The notes beneath the pieces were generated by a model that had not been told where the DNA came from, made no database searches, and worked only from the letters and a program-made list of their open reading frames with translations. A DNA stretch of 64,000 nt. Origin: Candidatus Bathyarchaeota archaeon. Lineage in GTDB: Archaea > Thermoproteota > CALKCG01 > B24. The position numbers were made by a program, and so were the translations under genes. The stretch covers positions 1 to 64,000 of the forward strand of contig JAGTQM010000003.1 in assembly GCA_018396755.1 (NCBI GenBank), given 5' to 3'. Shown here piece by piece: positions 15,970-24,744 of this stretch (position 1 is its first letter; the number at the start of each line of letters is the position of its first letter).

Positions 15970-17910
15970 TTGAAACTTCTCCTAGTGCATGCCGACAATT
16001 TTAAGTATAGAGTTACCAGTAAAGCAATAGATATGGCTGAGCCAATATCGGAACAAATGAAACAAGGCTCTTTCAAAGAGCTTCTGGTAGTCTTTACGGC
16101 GGTTGAGAATGGTGATAGTGCCTCTCAAATTATAAAGACAGCTGTTTCAAGTGTGAGGGATATAGCTGGTAAAATAGGTGCTAAATCGATTTTAATATAC
16201 CCCTATGCACACTTAAGTAGCAACTTGGCAGACCCGAGAGAAGCTTTAACAGTTCTCAAATCGTTTGAAGAATCCCTGAGGGAGGAAGGCTTCGCCGTTT
16301 ACAGAAGTCCCTTTGGATGGTATAAGAGTTTTTCACTTAGTTGTAAAGGCCATCCCTTAGCTGAGCTTTCAAGGACGATAACAGCTACAGTGGAAGCTGG
16401 GGAATCTGAGAAAGTTGAAGGCCCTCTGTCCAAGTTGAAGGAATTTCATAGGTTTATAATAATAGACGTCGACGGATCTGTATATGAGGTTACAGCTGAT
16501 GATTGGAAAAACTGCCCTATATTTAAAAAAGAAGGGAAAATCTACAATCTCTTAGAGATTTTCATCAGGAATGAAATTGAAGGAAACCCGCCTAAGAAGA
16601 AACCCAAACATATAGAGTATATGCGCCGTTTAGAACTAGTAGACTACTGTCCCGAAAGCGACGTTGGGAACATGAAATTCTACTCTAATGGGATTTTAAT
16701 AGCCGACCTCATAAAAGACTATGCGCTTTTTAAGGTGGCTCTTCCATGGGGTGCTATGAAGATACAGAATCCCCTAATATACCGTGAAAGTGTTAAGGAA
16801 ATCCGTGAGCTTATGGGAGAATTCCATGAAAGGGATTACAGGATGAACTATGGTGGAGAGAACTTTGTTTTAAGATTTGCTTCAGACCCGGGAGCCTTCC
16901 CATTTATGCAGAAAACAATCTTCAGCTATAAACACCTACCTGTTAAGATATATGAGGAGGTTCAATGTTTTCGTCGGGAAAAGAGCGGTGAAGTTGTTGG
17001 TTTACGTAGGCTTAGGAGTTTTACAATGACGGATCAACATTGTTTTTGCCGCGATGAAGCACAGGCTAAGGATGAGTTTAGAAAATTGTGTATACTGTTT
17101 AAAGAGCTTATGAATATGATAGCTCCAGATTCGTGGATCATGGGATGGGAAGGCGTAGAATGGTTCTACGAGAAAAATAAAGAGTGGCTTAGAGATTTAA
17201 CAGTTGAAATAGGTGTACCTGCACTCTTCAAACTTAGCTCCGAGATGAGCCACTATTACGCCATTAAAAACGAATATCAAGTTATCGGAGCTGATGAGGC
17301 TAATGTGCAAATAGCGACGGTCCAGTACGATATTAAAAATGGTGAAAGATTTCAGATAATGTATACGGGTGAAGACAGCGAGAGACATCCATGCATAATT
17401 ATCCACGCATCGTCATTCGGAAGCATAGAGCGTACTCTCTACGCTCTTCTCGAAGTTGCCGCTAAAATGGAAGAAGAAGGTAAACCTCCAATGCTACCGG
17501 TATGGCTTTCACCTGAACAAGTTAGACTTATCCCTGTCGCTGAGAGGCATATAGTGAAATGCAACGAAATGGCCGATATGCTGGAGAAGGCGAATATACG
17601 GGTTGGCGTTGATGAGAGAGAGCTATCGGTAGCTAGGAAAGTTAGAGATGCGAAAACTAGATGGGTTCCGTTTATAGTGGTTGTAGGCGATAAGGAGCTT
17701 AAGACAGGTAAGCTTCCCGTTGTCATGAGATATAAATCTACCTTAAAGGAAGACCATATTGAGGAGATGTCTTTAGAAGACCTCATTAGAGAAGTTACCT
17801 CCAAATGTGCTGGTATGCCTTTTAGAAGAATGTATGTTCCAAGAGAACTCAGTAGAAGAGTGACGTTCGTAGCCTGGGGTGGCGTTGCTGAGCGAAAACA
17901 GTATTTTTAA
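15970..17910 (+). CDS. thrS: Threonyl-tRNA synthetase, archaeal type
   Basis: The 646-residue enzyme charges tRNA-Thr. The N-terminal 140 residues form the archaeal editing domain related to D-aminoacyl-tRNA deacylase (HADNFKY at 6-12, YPYAHLSSNLADP near 76), not the bacterial TGS-type domain. The class II catalytic core shows motif 2 in CFRREKSGEVVGLRRLRSFTM near 331 and motif 3 near 485 (SFGSIERTLYALLE), with Cys 331 and His residues as zinc ligands. The C-terminal 110 residues (LPVWLSPEQVRLIPV onward) form the anticodon-binding domain. Start and Shine-Dalgarno are discussed with the promoter. eS24 follows 54 bp downstream. Confidence 0.96.
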   Translation: MKLLLVHADNFKYRVTSKAIDMAEPISEQMKQGSFKELLVVFTAVENGDSASQIIKTAVSSVRDIAGKIGAKSILIYPYAHLSSNLADPREALTVLKSFEESLREEGFAVYRSPFGWYKSFSLSCKGHPLAELSRTITATVEAGESEKVEGPLSKLKEFHRFIIIDVDGSVYEVTADDWKNCPIFKKEGKIYNLLEIFIRNEIEGNPPKKKPKHIEYMRRLELVDYCPESDVGNMKFYSNGILIADLIKDYALFKVALPWGAMKIQNPLIYRESVKEIRELMGEFHERDYRMNYGGENFVLRFASDPGAFPFMQKTIFSYKHLPVKIYEEVQCFRREKSGEVVGLRRLRSFTMTDQHCFCRDEAQAKDEFRKLCILFKELMNMIAPDSWIMGWEGVEWFYEKNKEWLRDLTVEIGVPALFKLSSEMSHYYAIKNEYQVIGADEANVQIATVQYDIKNGERFQIMYTGEDSERHPCIIIHASSFGSIERTLYALLEVAAKMEEEGKPPMLPVWLSPEQVRLIPVAERHIVKCNEMADMLEKANIRVGVDERELSVARKVRDAKTRWVPFIVVVGDKELKTGKLPVVMRYKSTLKEDHIEEMSLEDLIREVTSKCAGMPFRRMYVPRELSRRVTFVAWGGVAERKQYF

Positions 17911-17964
17911 TGAATAAGGTAAAAGTTAAAATACTTGCTCTCGCTTTTTCTTTAAAGCTTGGGG

Positions 17965-18276
17965 ATGGATATAGAGATTATAGGAGATTTTTACAATCCT
18001 TTATTAGAGCGGCGGGAGGTCAAATTTCTTGTGAAACATCCTAGAGAAGCCACTCCTGAAAGATTTAGAGTTAGGCAGGCTCTTAAAGAGAAATTTAACG
18101 TAGACCTGGATAGGCTCATAGTTGTTCGACTATCTTCTAAAACTGGATTAAACACGTCAGAAGGAATATGTCACATATATGACAACCTGGAAAACATTAA
18201 ATATCTTGTTCCTAAACATATTCTTCTAAAGAATCTTCCGCCTGAGGAGAGAGCAAAACTTAGGGAGGAAAAGTAG
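17965..18276 (+). CDS. rps24e: 30S ribosomal protein eS24
   Basis: The protein of about 103 residues matches eS24 (S24e): an N-terminal strand pattern ending NPLLERREVKFLV, then TPERFRVRQALKEKFNVD and the conserved VRLSSKTGLNTSEGICHIYD. This small-subunit protein exists only in archaea and eukaryotes. An upstream TTG at 17959 adds two residues, but the ATG at 17965 agrees with the usual eS24 start and lies about 30 bp from a TATA-like gttaaaatac. The next gene, eS27ae, starts 3 bp after its stop, the common archaeal pairing. Confidence 0.95.
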   Translation: MDIEIIGDFYNPLLERREVKFLVKHPREATPERFRVRQALKEKFNVDLDRLIVVRLSSKTGLNTSEGICHIYDNLENIKYLVPKHILLKNLPPEERAKLREEK

Positions 18277-18278
18277 AC

Positions 18279-18458
18279 ATGGGTAAAAATGCTAAAGAAC
18301 TCTGGAAACTTTACGAAGCTGATTATAAAAATATGCGTGTAACTTTCAAAGGCAGGAGATGCCTACGCTGCGGGAAATTTATGGCGCATCATTCAACTCC
18401 CGTAAGTAGATGGTCCTGTGGGGGATGTGGATATACCGATTACGAAATAAAACATTAA
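18279..18458 (+). CDS. rps27ae: 30S ribosomal protein eS31 (S27ae)
   Basis: The 59-residue frame from ATG at 18279 to TAA at 18456-18458 reads LWKLYEADYKNMRVTFKGRR near its start. It then shows a four-cysteine zinc ribbon, CLRCGKF and CGGCGYTDYEIKH. This is the archaeal S27ae protein without the ubiquitin fusion of eukaryotes. It begins 3 bp after the eS24 stop and is surely cotranscribed. The AHHSTPVSRWSC segment between the two Cys pairs matches the family consensus. Confidence 0.95.
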   Translation: MGKNAKELWKLYEADYKNMRVTFKGRRCLRCGKFMAHHSTPVSRWSCGGCGYTDYEIKH

Positions 18459-18495
18459 TTATAAAAAAGCGCAATCATTTAGAGGGGTTGAAGAT

Positions 18496-19767
18496 CTAGA
18501 GCTGATATATCGTAACCGGGTTTTTATATAGAAGGTCTTCAGCAATTTCTAACGAAAAAGCTTTATCGTAATATCCATGTTCAACCATGTCTGCTAATGC
18601 ATAAGCTAACTGCTCTTTCAGAAGACAGACCTTCCCATAGATCCACTCAACCACGTATGCGTCGCTGAAGAACGCATTAACCTTATTCCTAGGAAGTATT
18701 TGAATTCTTTCGAGAAGGCCTCTTCTCATAATATAGGGATAGAAACTATACCACCAGAACCCGGAAAAGTATACGTTGGAATAGTTTTTAGCTACGATAG
18801 CGACTTCATGGGACTGAATACTATTGGCTAAAATCAAATCAAATTTAACGTCCTTAAACCTGCTGAATAAAACCTTACAATAGTTTGTTAGAGCGTTTGG
18901 ATTAAAAGCCACTATTGCATAGTCTGGTGGTGATGCACCTGGTACAGGGCGTCTTACACCGAGCATTATTTGAAATACAATATTATGCTCTTGGCATAAG
19001 CTTGCAACTTTATAAATCACATATGATGAAAGTCTTCTAAATTGTTGCTCTCGCAGTGGAAGCCCTTCAACCATCCGTTTTAGAGAATCCCCCGCCTCCT
19101 CATTATTCACAGGTTTAAATTCATCCTCAGGTTGTAGACTAACCGTTACAGTTTTAACGTGTTTACTAAAGACTTTGAAAATTTTATTTAAACTCTCATC
19201 TAAATCTCTAAGCGTAGTTATTTGAATACCTACTGCTTTTCCAAGTTTATCCAGATTCTCCTTTGACAATCGGCTTATAAGTGGATCTATTCTAAGGCCC
19301 CCTACGAATAACGTTGAGTCGTAATTAGGTATTGGCGATGCATAGTCTAAAGTTATGAAAACCTTTTTTGTTTTAACTTTTCCGTACATGATTCTCTCAA
19401 CCCATCCCTGGCTCTTAGAAGTCGACTCAATAATTCTCCTAACCTCGCTCCACTCTTCTGATTTAAGCTTCTCCTCACTTAATCCGTATAGATCATTCAT
19501 GATTTTAAGTAGACACCAATATGTTGACGTATTTTTAATAAGCCACATTCTTTTAAGAACTTCGATCATATCTGCTTTTTCTAAAATGTCTCTTGAAACT
19601 CCGGCCGTGGCAAGTTCTGTCGCGATGTAATGGTAGAGAATGACGTCTTCTGGCTTCCCGGCATGTGGTTTTTCAGGGTTTATGTGCGTGTGAATGTCAA
19701 CTACAGGTATCTCAGCCAATTTCTCTCTAATGCCATAGAATAAACTAGACATGGATACCGACTTCAA
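18496..19767 (-). CDS. Uronate isomerase (UxaC)-like amidohydrolase-fold protein
   Basis: The 423-residue protein begins its barrel with VVDIHTHINPEKPHA near residue 22, the metal-binding HxH of the amidohydrolase superfamily. The next segments (LYHYIATELATAGV, NTSTYWCLLKIMNDLYG) match the glucuronate/galacturonate isomerase-like subgroup (COG1904) more than hydrolases. Later landmarks are FQIMLGVRRPVPG near 266, the SIQSHEVAIVAKNY strand and SDAYVVEWIYGK near 365, which supplies the usual Asp. UxaC interconverts hexuronates and ketohexuronates. The gene is convergent with the ribosomal genes and divergent from the B12 operon. A UxaE-like gene elsewhere in the window supports the call. Substrate remains inference. 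Confidence 0.7.
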   Translation of the reverse strand: MKSVSMSSLFYGIREKLAEIPVVDIHTHINPEKPHAGKPEDVILYHYIATELATAGVSRDILEKADMIEVLKRMWLIKNTSTYWCLLKIMNDLYGLSEEKLKSEEWSEVRRIIESTSKSQGWVERIMYGKVKTKKVFITLDYASPIPNYDSTLFVGGLRIDPLISRLSKENLDKLGKAVGIQITTLRDLDESLNKIFKVFSKHVKTVTVSLQPEDEFKPVNNEEAGDSLKRMVEGLPLREQQFRRLSSYVIYKVASLCQEHNIVFQIMLGVRRPVPGASPPDYAIVAFNPNALTNYCKVLFSRFKDVKFDLILANSIQSHEVAIVAKNYSNVYFSGFWWYSFYPYIMRRGLLERIQILPRNKVNAFFSDAYVVEWIYGKVCLLKEQLAYALADMVEHGYYDKAFSLEIAEDLLYKNPVTIYQL

Positions 19768-19855
19768 AATATGTTATTCTCCGATTAAAAATTTTAGCTG
19801 AAGAGCTTTAATTTCTATTTCCCTCTCTAAACAACATCCCTTATTTGAGGCTAAA

Positions 19856-19865
19856 GATTTATAAG
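19856..19865 (+). promoter_or_regulatory. TATA box of the cobalamin operon
   Basis: The sequence gatttataag lies 56 bp before the btuF start codon. A start of transcription 25 bp downstream would fall near 19890, at the edge of the inverted repeat described next. Confidence 0.45.
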
Positions 19866-19891
19866 TTAGTTTTGGTAAAACTTTAAGTTGG

Positions 19892-19908
19892 TTGGATAAT
19901 CCATCCAA
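19892..19908 (+). promoter_or_regulatory. Inverted repeat in the leader of the cobalamin operon, possible operator
   Basis: TTGGAT (19892-19897) and ATCCAA (19903-19908) form a 6-bp inverted repeat with a 5-nt spacer, placed at the predicted transcription start. The position would suit a repressor. Nothing resembling a cobalamin riboswitch is seen. Confidence 0.3.
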
Positions 19909-19920
19909 AGAGGTTAACGA

Positions 19921-21354
19921 ATGAAGAACGTAATTATGATTGGTCTACTAATTCTGATAGTTACCGTGGGAATGGTAAATGTTACCGACGCTCTTCCTTC
20001 AATAACTGTTGTAGATGACCTTGGTAGAGTCGTAGCAATAACGAGTTCGGAGAGAATTGTATCAATTGGCCCGTCTTGCACTGAAATTCTATATGCTTTA
20101 GGTTTAAGTGACAGAGTGATAGCTGTCGATAAGTATTCTGACTATCCACCGGAGGCTGTCGCTAAGCAGAGGATTAGTAAGGCTTGTATGCCTGATCCCG
20201 AGGAGGTTGCAGCGTTAAATCCAGATTTAGTAGTGTACTATCACTGGGGACCTTGGGATCCTACTGTAGAGACGCTTTCAGATTTAGGCTTAACGATTAT
20301 AGCACTCGCTCCAAAAACTTTGGACGATATCCTCAGAGATATTAGGGTAATAGGGAGTGCAACTAGTAAGTCTCAAGAAGCGGAGGTTTTAGCATCCGCT
20401 TTGAGTCGAAGAATCAGTGGAATTAGGGATAAGACCAGCATAGTTACTATGAGGCCAAAAGTTTACATTGAATATTGGTATCCTCCACCTTGGACTTTCG
20501 GTCCTAATACCTGGGTACATCAGTTAATTGAGTTAGCTGGAGGCACAAACAGTTTTGGTGATGCCGCAGTAGAATGGGTTCAAACGACTGATGAGGAGGT
20601 TATAACTAGAAACCCAGACGTCATCATTAGCCTTTGTGGCACTATGCACTACGCCTCACTTGAAGATGTGAAACGTCGCCCTGGATGGGATAGAATATCG
20701 GCCGTCGTTAATGGTGCTGTTTATTTAGTTGACGAGAATCTATTCGTTAGACCAGGCCCACGAATAGTTGACGGCTTGGAGACATTAGCTAGGATTCTAC
20801 ATCCCGAGCTTTTCGGTGAAGCAAATGTGTTCACATTCCTAGTGAACGCAACTGTATTAAGATTGAGCACTCAAACCTTTAGCGTTTCTGGACTAATGAC
20901 AGTTGACATCCTCACTATTAAGGCCGCGGCCAATTGCATTTTAACAGCAACCTTATTAAAGGTTGGACCAGAAGTGCCAGCCAGCAAAAAATTAGTTGGA
21001 ATTTTCCTCGACGTCGACTGCAGCATTCCAATGGGCCTGGCAGTTACCTTAAGGATACATTATACCGAAGATCAGCTTAAAACGTTGGATGTAAGCGAAA
21101 GTTCACTTAAAATCTACACGTGGGACGAAGAAGAAGCGAAGTGGATGGCACTGAACAGCGCCGTAAATGAAGGGGAGAATTACGTTGAGGCAACTGTTAC
21201 ACGTCTGGGATACTTCGCACTGATGGGAGAACCTACACCCTCACTTTGGGAGCACCCTATCCCGTTTTGGCTCTTTATAACTTCATTGATATTTGTAGCA
21301 GCGATAGCCAGTATAGGGGTTCATGTAGCCCGTAAAAGGAGTGAGCGTGCCTAA
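19921..21354 (+). CDS. btuF: Cobalamin-type ABC transporter substrate-binding protein with stalk and C-terminal anchor
   Basis: Residues 1-25 are a signal peptide (hydrophobic, ending near TDALP). Residues 30-300 form a BtuF/FepB-type binding domain, with RIVSIGPSCTEILYALGL near 43 and PGPRIVDGLETLARILHP near 280. Residues 305-435 are an extra beta-rich domain with LKIYTWDEEEAKWMAL and TRLGYFALMG, resembling the stalk module seen before membrane anchors in archaeal surface proteins. A final helix (about 447-468) and an RKRSE tail anchor it instead of a lipobox. It heads btuC, btuD and the nucleotide-loop genes, so corrinoid is the likely ligand. Confidence 0.85.
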   Translation: MKNVIMIGLLILIVTVGMVNVTDALPSITVVDDLGRVVAITSSERIVSIGPSCTEILYALGLSDRVIAVDKYSDYPPEAVAKQRISKACMPDPEEVAALNPDLVVYYHWGPWDPTVETLSDLGLTIIALAPKTLDDILRDIRVIGSATSKSQEAEVLASALSRRISGIRDKTSIVTMRPKVYIEYWYPPPWTFGPNTWVHQLIELAGGTNSFGDAAVEWVQTTDEEVITRNPDVIISLCGTMHYASLEDVKRRPGWDRISAVVNGAVYLVDENLFVRPGPRIVDGLETLARILHPELFGEANVFTFLVNATVLRLSTQTFSVSGLMTVDILTIKAAANCILTATLLKVGPEVPASKKLVGIFLDVDCSIPMGLAVTLRIHYTEDQLKTLDVSESSLKIYTWDEEEAKWMALNSAVNEGENYVEATVTRLGYFALMGEPTPSLWEHPIPFWLFITSLIFVAAIASIGVHVARKRSERA

Positions 21355-21356
21355 TA

Positions 21357-22436
21357 ATGTACAGCCAAAAAAGCGATGTTGAAACCAGGTATTTCAAGCG
21401 ATTTGTTAAATGGGCATCCATTATTTTTTTCCTATCCGTTTGTTTGCTATTTTCCATGACTTTAGCCTCCGCAGTCGGCCCAATGCCAGTAAGCGTGGAA
21501 AATGCCTTGGGCATTATAGTGCATCAAGTTCCAATTTTGGGCAACTTGGTTAGTGGACAATGGACTCCATTAGAAGAAAATGTTATTGTGCAGCTGAGAT
21601 TTCCAAGAGTCCTTTCAGCCGCCCTAGCGGGTGTTGCATTATCTACTGCTGGTGTTGTTTTCCAAGGTATATTTAGAAATCCGATGGCTGATCCCTATGT
21701 ACTTGGTGTTGCGTCAGGGGCAGGATTTGGCGCCTTGCTGGTAATACTTTTCGGCGTCGGCTTTTCATCCTTAGGCTTATTTTATGCTATACCGTTTATG
21801 GCATTTATAGGCGCTATATTCACGTTGCTCCTTGTTTATACCATAGCGAGGACTAATTCTGGCATTCCTATTTTGAGGTTGTTGTTGGCTGGAATAGCTG
21901 TAAGCAGCTTCTTTTCATCCATAATCTCCCTCATGATAGCTATGGCTGGAGAGGGCATGCACGTTGCGTTTAATTGGCTCTTCGGAGGGTTTCCGGTGAA
22001 CAGATGGGAATATGTTAATGTGGCAGCGCCAATAATTCTTTTATGCTTAGTAGCAATATACGCGTTTGCTAGAGACTTAAACGTCATGTTGCTCGGCGAG
22101 GAACAGGCTGAACAGCTTGGCGTTGAAGTTGAAACCATGAAGAAACGCTTGTTAATATTAAGTTCGTTAATAACGGCTGTTGCAGTTTCAATGAGCGGCA
22201 TCGTCGGCTTCGTAGGATTAATAGTACCTCATATGATGAGGATTCTCATAGGACCTGATCACCGCATACTAATTCCCTCCTCTGCTTTGGCTGGGGCATC
22301 TCTTCTAGTGCTCTGCGACGCTGCCGCTAGGACGATTTTGAGGCCAATAGTGCTTCCGACGGGGATAGTGACTGCCATGCTAGGCGCCCCCTTCTTCATT
22401 TACTTGTTAATGAAGAGTAGAAAGATCACGGTGTAG
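21357..22436 (+). CDS. btuC: Cobalamin/iron-siderophore family ABC permease (FecCD type)
   Basis: The 359-residue protein has the ten-helix FecCD pattern. It shows LRFPRVLSAALAGVALSTAGVVFQGIFRNPMADPYVLGVASGAG near residues 80-125, GIPILRLLLAGIAVSSFFSS near 165, QLGVEVE near 252 before the ATPase-coupling turn, and GFVGLIVPHMMRILIGPDHR near 285. It forms the membrane channel for BtuF-delivered corrinoid and starts 2 bp after the btuF stop. The BtuC assignment over an iron-siderophore permease rests on the operon, which contains only cobalamin genes. Confidence 0.9.
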   Translation: MYSQKSDVETRYFKRFVKWASIIFFLSVCLLFSMTLASAVGPMPVSVENALGIIVHQVPILGNLVSGQWTPLEENVIVQLRFPRVLSAALAGVALSTAGVVFQGIFRNPMADPYVLGVASGAGFGALLVILFGVGFSSLGLFYAIPFMAFIGAIFTLLLVYTIARTNSGIPILRLLLAGIAVSSFFSSIISLMIAMAGEGMHVAFNWLFGGFPVNRWEYVNVAAPIILLCLVAIYAFARDLNVMLLGEEQAEQLGVEVETMKKRLLILSSLITAVAVSMSGIVGFVGLIVPHMMRILIGPDHRILIPSSALAGASLLVLCDAAARTILRPIVLPTGIVTAMLGAPFFIYLLMKSRKITV

Positions 22437-22447
22437 AGGCGAATAGA

Positions 22448-23746
22448 ATGGTAACTTTGAGGATTTATGGGGTTGAATGCTACTACGGGTCCGTTAAAGT
22501 ATTGGAAAATGTTAGTTTTTCAATTGGCTCAGGCGAGCTTGTGGGTTTATTGGGACCAAATGGCTCCGGTAAGACCACCCTACTGAAAACCATCAGTGGA
22601 ACTCTAAAGCCAAAAGTTGGAGCTGTGTATCTAGATGAGGCAGAGATTTATGGCATGAAAAGCCGAGAAGTTGCCAAAAATATAGCGGTTGTGCCCCAAA
22701 ATACGGGCACGGATTTTGACTTTACAGCTTTGGATGTCGTCCTCATGGGACGGCATCCCCACATAAGCCGATTCAAATTTGAAAGCGAAAAAGACTTAGC
22801 CATAGCTAGAAGTGCAATGGAGCTAACAAATACGTGGCATCTAGCTGAAAGGCATATAAACGAGCTGAGCGGTGGAGAGAGGCAGCGTGTCATAATTGCC
22901 CGAGCGTTAGCCCAGCAGCCAAAAGTCTTATTGTTGGATGAGCCAACTACGCACTTAGACATTAACAATCAATTGGAAATAATGGATATGTTAAAAGGAT
23001 TATGTTCGGAAAAGGGGCTGATAGTACTAGCTGTTTTTCACGACTTCAATTTAGCATCACGTTACTGTGACTCTGTAATCCTACTAAATAATGGGAAAAT
23101 AGTCTCTGTTGGGAATTTAGATGAGGTATTAACGAGTGAGAATATCAGAAAGGTTTTTCATGTTGATGCGGTTGTGAAGAAACATACACTCACAGGCTCT
23201 CTTTATGTTATCCCCATCTCACAGAAACGGGCAGAGACCTCAATAAACAAAAAGTTTCGTGTTCACGTAATATGCGGAGCTGGAACAGGAACACAATTGA
23301 TGAAGACTTTAATTGAAGAAGGATACGATGTTACAGCGGGCGTCATTCATGTTTTAGACACAGATTATGAAACAGCCCAACTATTGAAGCTACCTGTCAT
23401 AAGTGAGGCCCCATTCTCCCCAATTACAGAGGAAAACTATAGGGCCAACTTGGAGATGATAAGCAAGGCGAGAGCTGTTGTATTAACTGCTGTTCCCTTT
23501 GGTTACAGTAACCTGCGGAACTTAGAAGCAGCAAAGGAGGCTTTAGAGCTTGGAATTCCAACATTTATCATAGATGATGTACCTATTAAGCAAAGGGATT
23601 TTACGATGGGTAAGGCGGAAAAATTCTTATCAGAATTAGAGGGCAAAGGCGCAGTCTATGTCCGAAGTCAAAGCCAATTACTATCCTTACTTTGTAAGCT
23701 GAGGGAAAAATTAAAACAAAAAGAGGCAAGCGTGCGAGTGCACTAG
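22448..23746 (+). CDS. btuD: Cobalamin ABC transporter ATP-binding protein with C-terminal extension
   Basis: Residues 1-255 are a FecE/BtuD ATPase with Walker A GPNGSGKT near 36, TALDVVLMGRHPHISRF near 92, signature LSGGERQR near 139, Walker B VLLLDEPTTHLD near 158 and H-loop AVFHDFNLA near 195. Residues 265-432 form a second domain starting FRVHVICGAGTGTQLMKTLIEEGYDVTAG, with an AVVLTAVPFGYSNLRNLEAA segment, a Rossmann-like alpha/beta pattern. This extension recurs in archaeal BtuD-like proteins and its role is not known to me. A nucleotide- or ligand-sensing role is inference. It follows btuC by 11 bp. Confidence 0.88.
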   Translation: MVTLRIYGVECYYGSVKVLENVSFSIGSGELVGLLGPNGSGKTTLLKTISGTLKPKVGAVYLDEAEIYGMKSREVAKNIAVVPQNTGTDFDFTALDVVLMGRHPHISRFKFESEKDLAIARSAMELTNTWHLAERHINELSGGERQRVIIARALAQQPKVLLLDEPTTHLDINNQLEIMDMLKGLCSEKGLIVLAVFHDFNLASRYCDSVILLNNGKIVSVGNLDEVLTSENIRKVFHVDAVVKKHTLTGSLYVIPISQKRAETSINKKFRVHVICGAGTGTQLMKTLIEEGYDVTAGVIHVLDTDYETAQLLKLPVISEAPFSPITEENYRANLEMISKARAVVLTAVPFGYSNLRNLEAAKEALELGIPTFIIDDVPIKQRDFTMGKAEKFLSELEGKGAVYVRSQSQLLSLLCKLREKLKQKEASVRVH

Positions 23747-23765
23747 TTTATTGTGGTGATACATT

Positions 23766-24731
23766 ATGTCAGATCTCACAGATGAAATATGTTTTAAGTT
23801 ACGTCGTCTATTGGAAGATTCCGTAAAAAGAAACTTGGCCGATGGTATTCTGCTTTCCGGGGGCTTAGACACGAGTATTCTGGCGCTAATAGCTTCAAGG
23901 TTTATTTCTTTAAGGGCTTTTACAGCTGCCTTTAAAGGTGTTCCAGCACCTGATGTTGGATATGCGTTGTTATTGGCTAAAAACCTAGGGCTTAAACATC
24001 TTATTTGCTACTTTGATGAGGGCGAATTATATGACGTCATTTGCGCGGTCGTGAAAACTGTAAAATCCTTTGACCCAATGGAAATACGTAACAGCGTGGC
24101 GATATATGTAGCTTTAAGAATGGCTAAGGAGGAGGGCTTAACTACGGTCATGACAGGTGATGGATGCGATGAACTGTTCGCCGGATATGATTTCTTGTTC
24201 AATTTGAAGGGAGAAAAACTGAAGCTTGAGCTTGAGAAGTTATGGACTGTGATGTCATTCTCCTCCATCCGATTAGCGGAAGCCATTAATATTCAAGTGA
24301 AGCTTCCATACCTTGACTCACCTCTGAAAAACTTTGCAATGAAGCTTGGCACTCAATACAAGGTTCGGAGCGAAAAGGGACAGATGTGGGGAAAGTGGAT
24401 TCTACGTAAGGCTTTTGAGGGAATTTTGCCTAGTGAAATCGTGTGGAGGGTTAAGACACCTATTGAGCAAGGCTCTGGAACTACCATCTTGCCAAGCCTG
24501 TTTAATCGGAATATCCCTGACGGAGAATTTGAGGAAAAAAGAAAGAGGTATCTTGACGAGGACAAGGTGACAATTCGGGACAAAGAGCAGCTATTCTACT
24601 ACGAAGTCTATAGATCGATCATAGGCGTTCCCCACCCTCTTAATCCACGGGGAAGACTATGCCCCCAGTGTAATTCAAACGTAGATGAAAAGGCAACATA
24701 CTGCCGAACCTGCGGTGCCTATCCCATTTAG
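23766..24731 (+). CDS. Asparagine-synthetase-like ATP-PPase with C-terminal zinc ribbon
   Basis: The protein has the PP-loop ILLSGGLDTSILAL near residue 28 and the second ATP-site segment VMTGDGCDELFAGYD near 131, both typical of the asparagine synthase C-terminal domain. The N-terminal class II glutaminase domain is absent; the protein starts with only about 25 residues before the PP-loop. Residues 298-321 form a zinc ribbon of two CxxC pairs (CPQCNSN and CRTCGAY). It would adenylate a carboxylate, with ammonia from elsewhere. It sits 19 bp after btuD and 13 bp before the DUF71 gene, so a corrinoid side-chain carboxylate is a plausible target, though this is inference. Confidence 0.78.
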   Translation: MSDLTDEICFKLRRLLEDSVKRNLADGILLSGGLDTSILALIASRFISLRAFTAAFKGVPAPDVGYALLLAKNLGLKHLICYFDEGELYDVICAVVKTVKSFDPMEIRNSVAIYVALRMAKEEGLTTVMTGDGCDELFAGYDFLFNLKGEKLKLELEKLWTVMSFSSIRLAEAINIQVKLPYLDSPLKNFAMKLGTQYKVRSEKGQMWGKWILRKAFEGILPSEIVWRVKTPIEQGSGTTILPSLFNRNIPDGEFEEKRKRYLDEDKVTIRDKEQLFYYEVYRSIIGVPHPLNPRGRLCPQCNSNVDEKATYCRTCGAYPI

Positions 24732-24744
24732 CCGGGCGGTCATC

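Noticed and set aside
19768-19920. Cobalamin riboswitch before the B12 operon
   Set aside because: The leader is short and AT-rich, and I see no B12-box-like conserved core; only a small inverted repeat is present.
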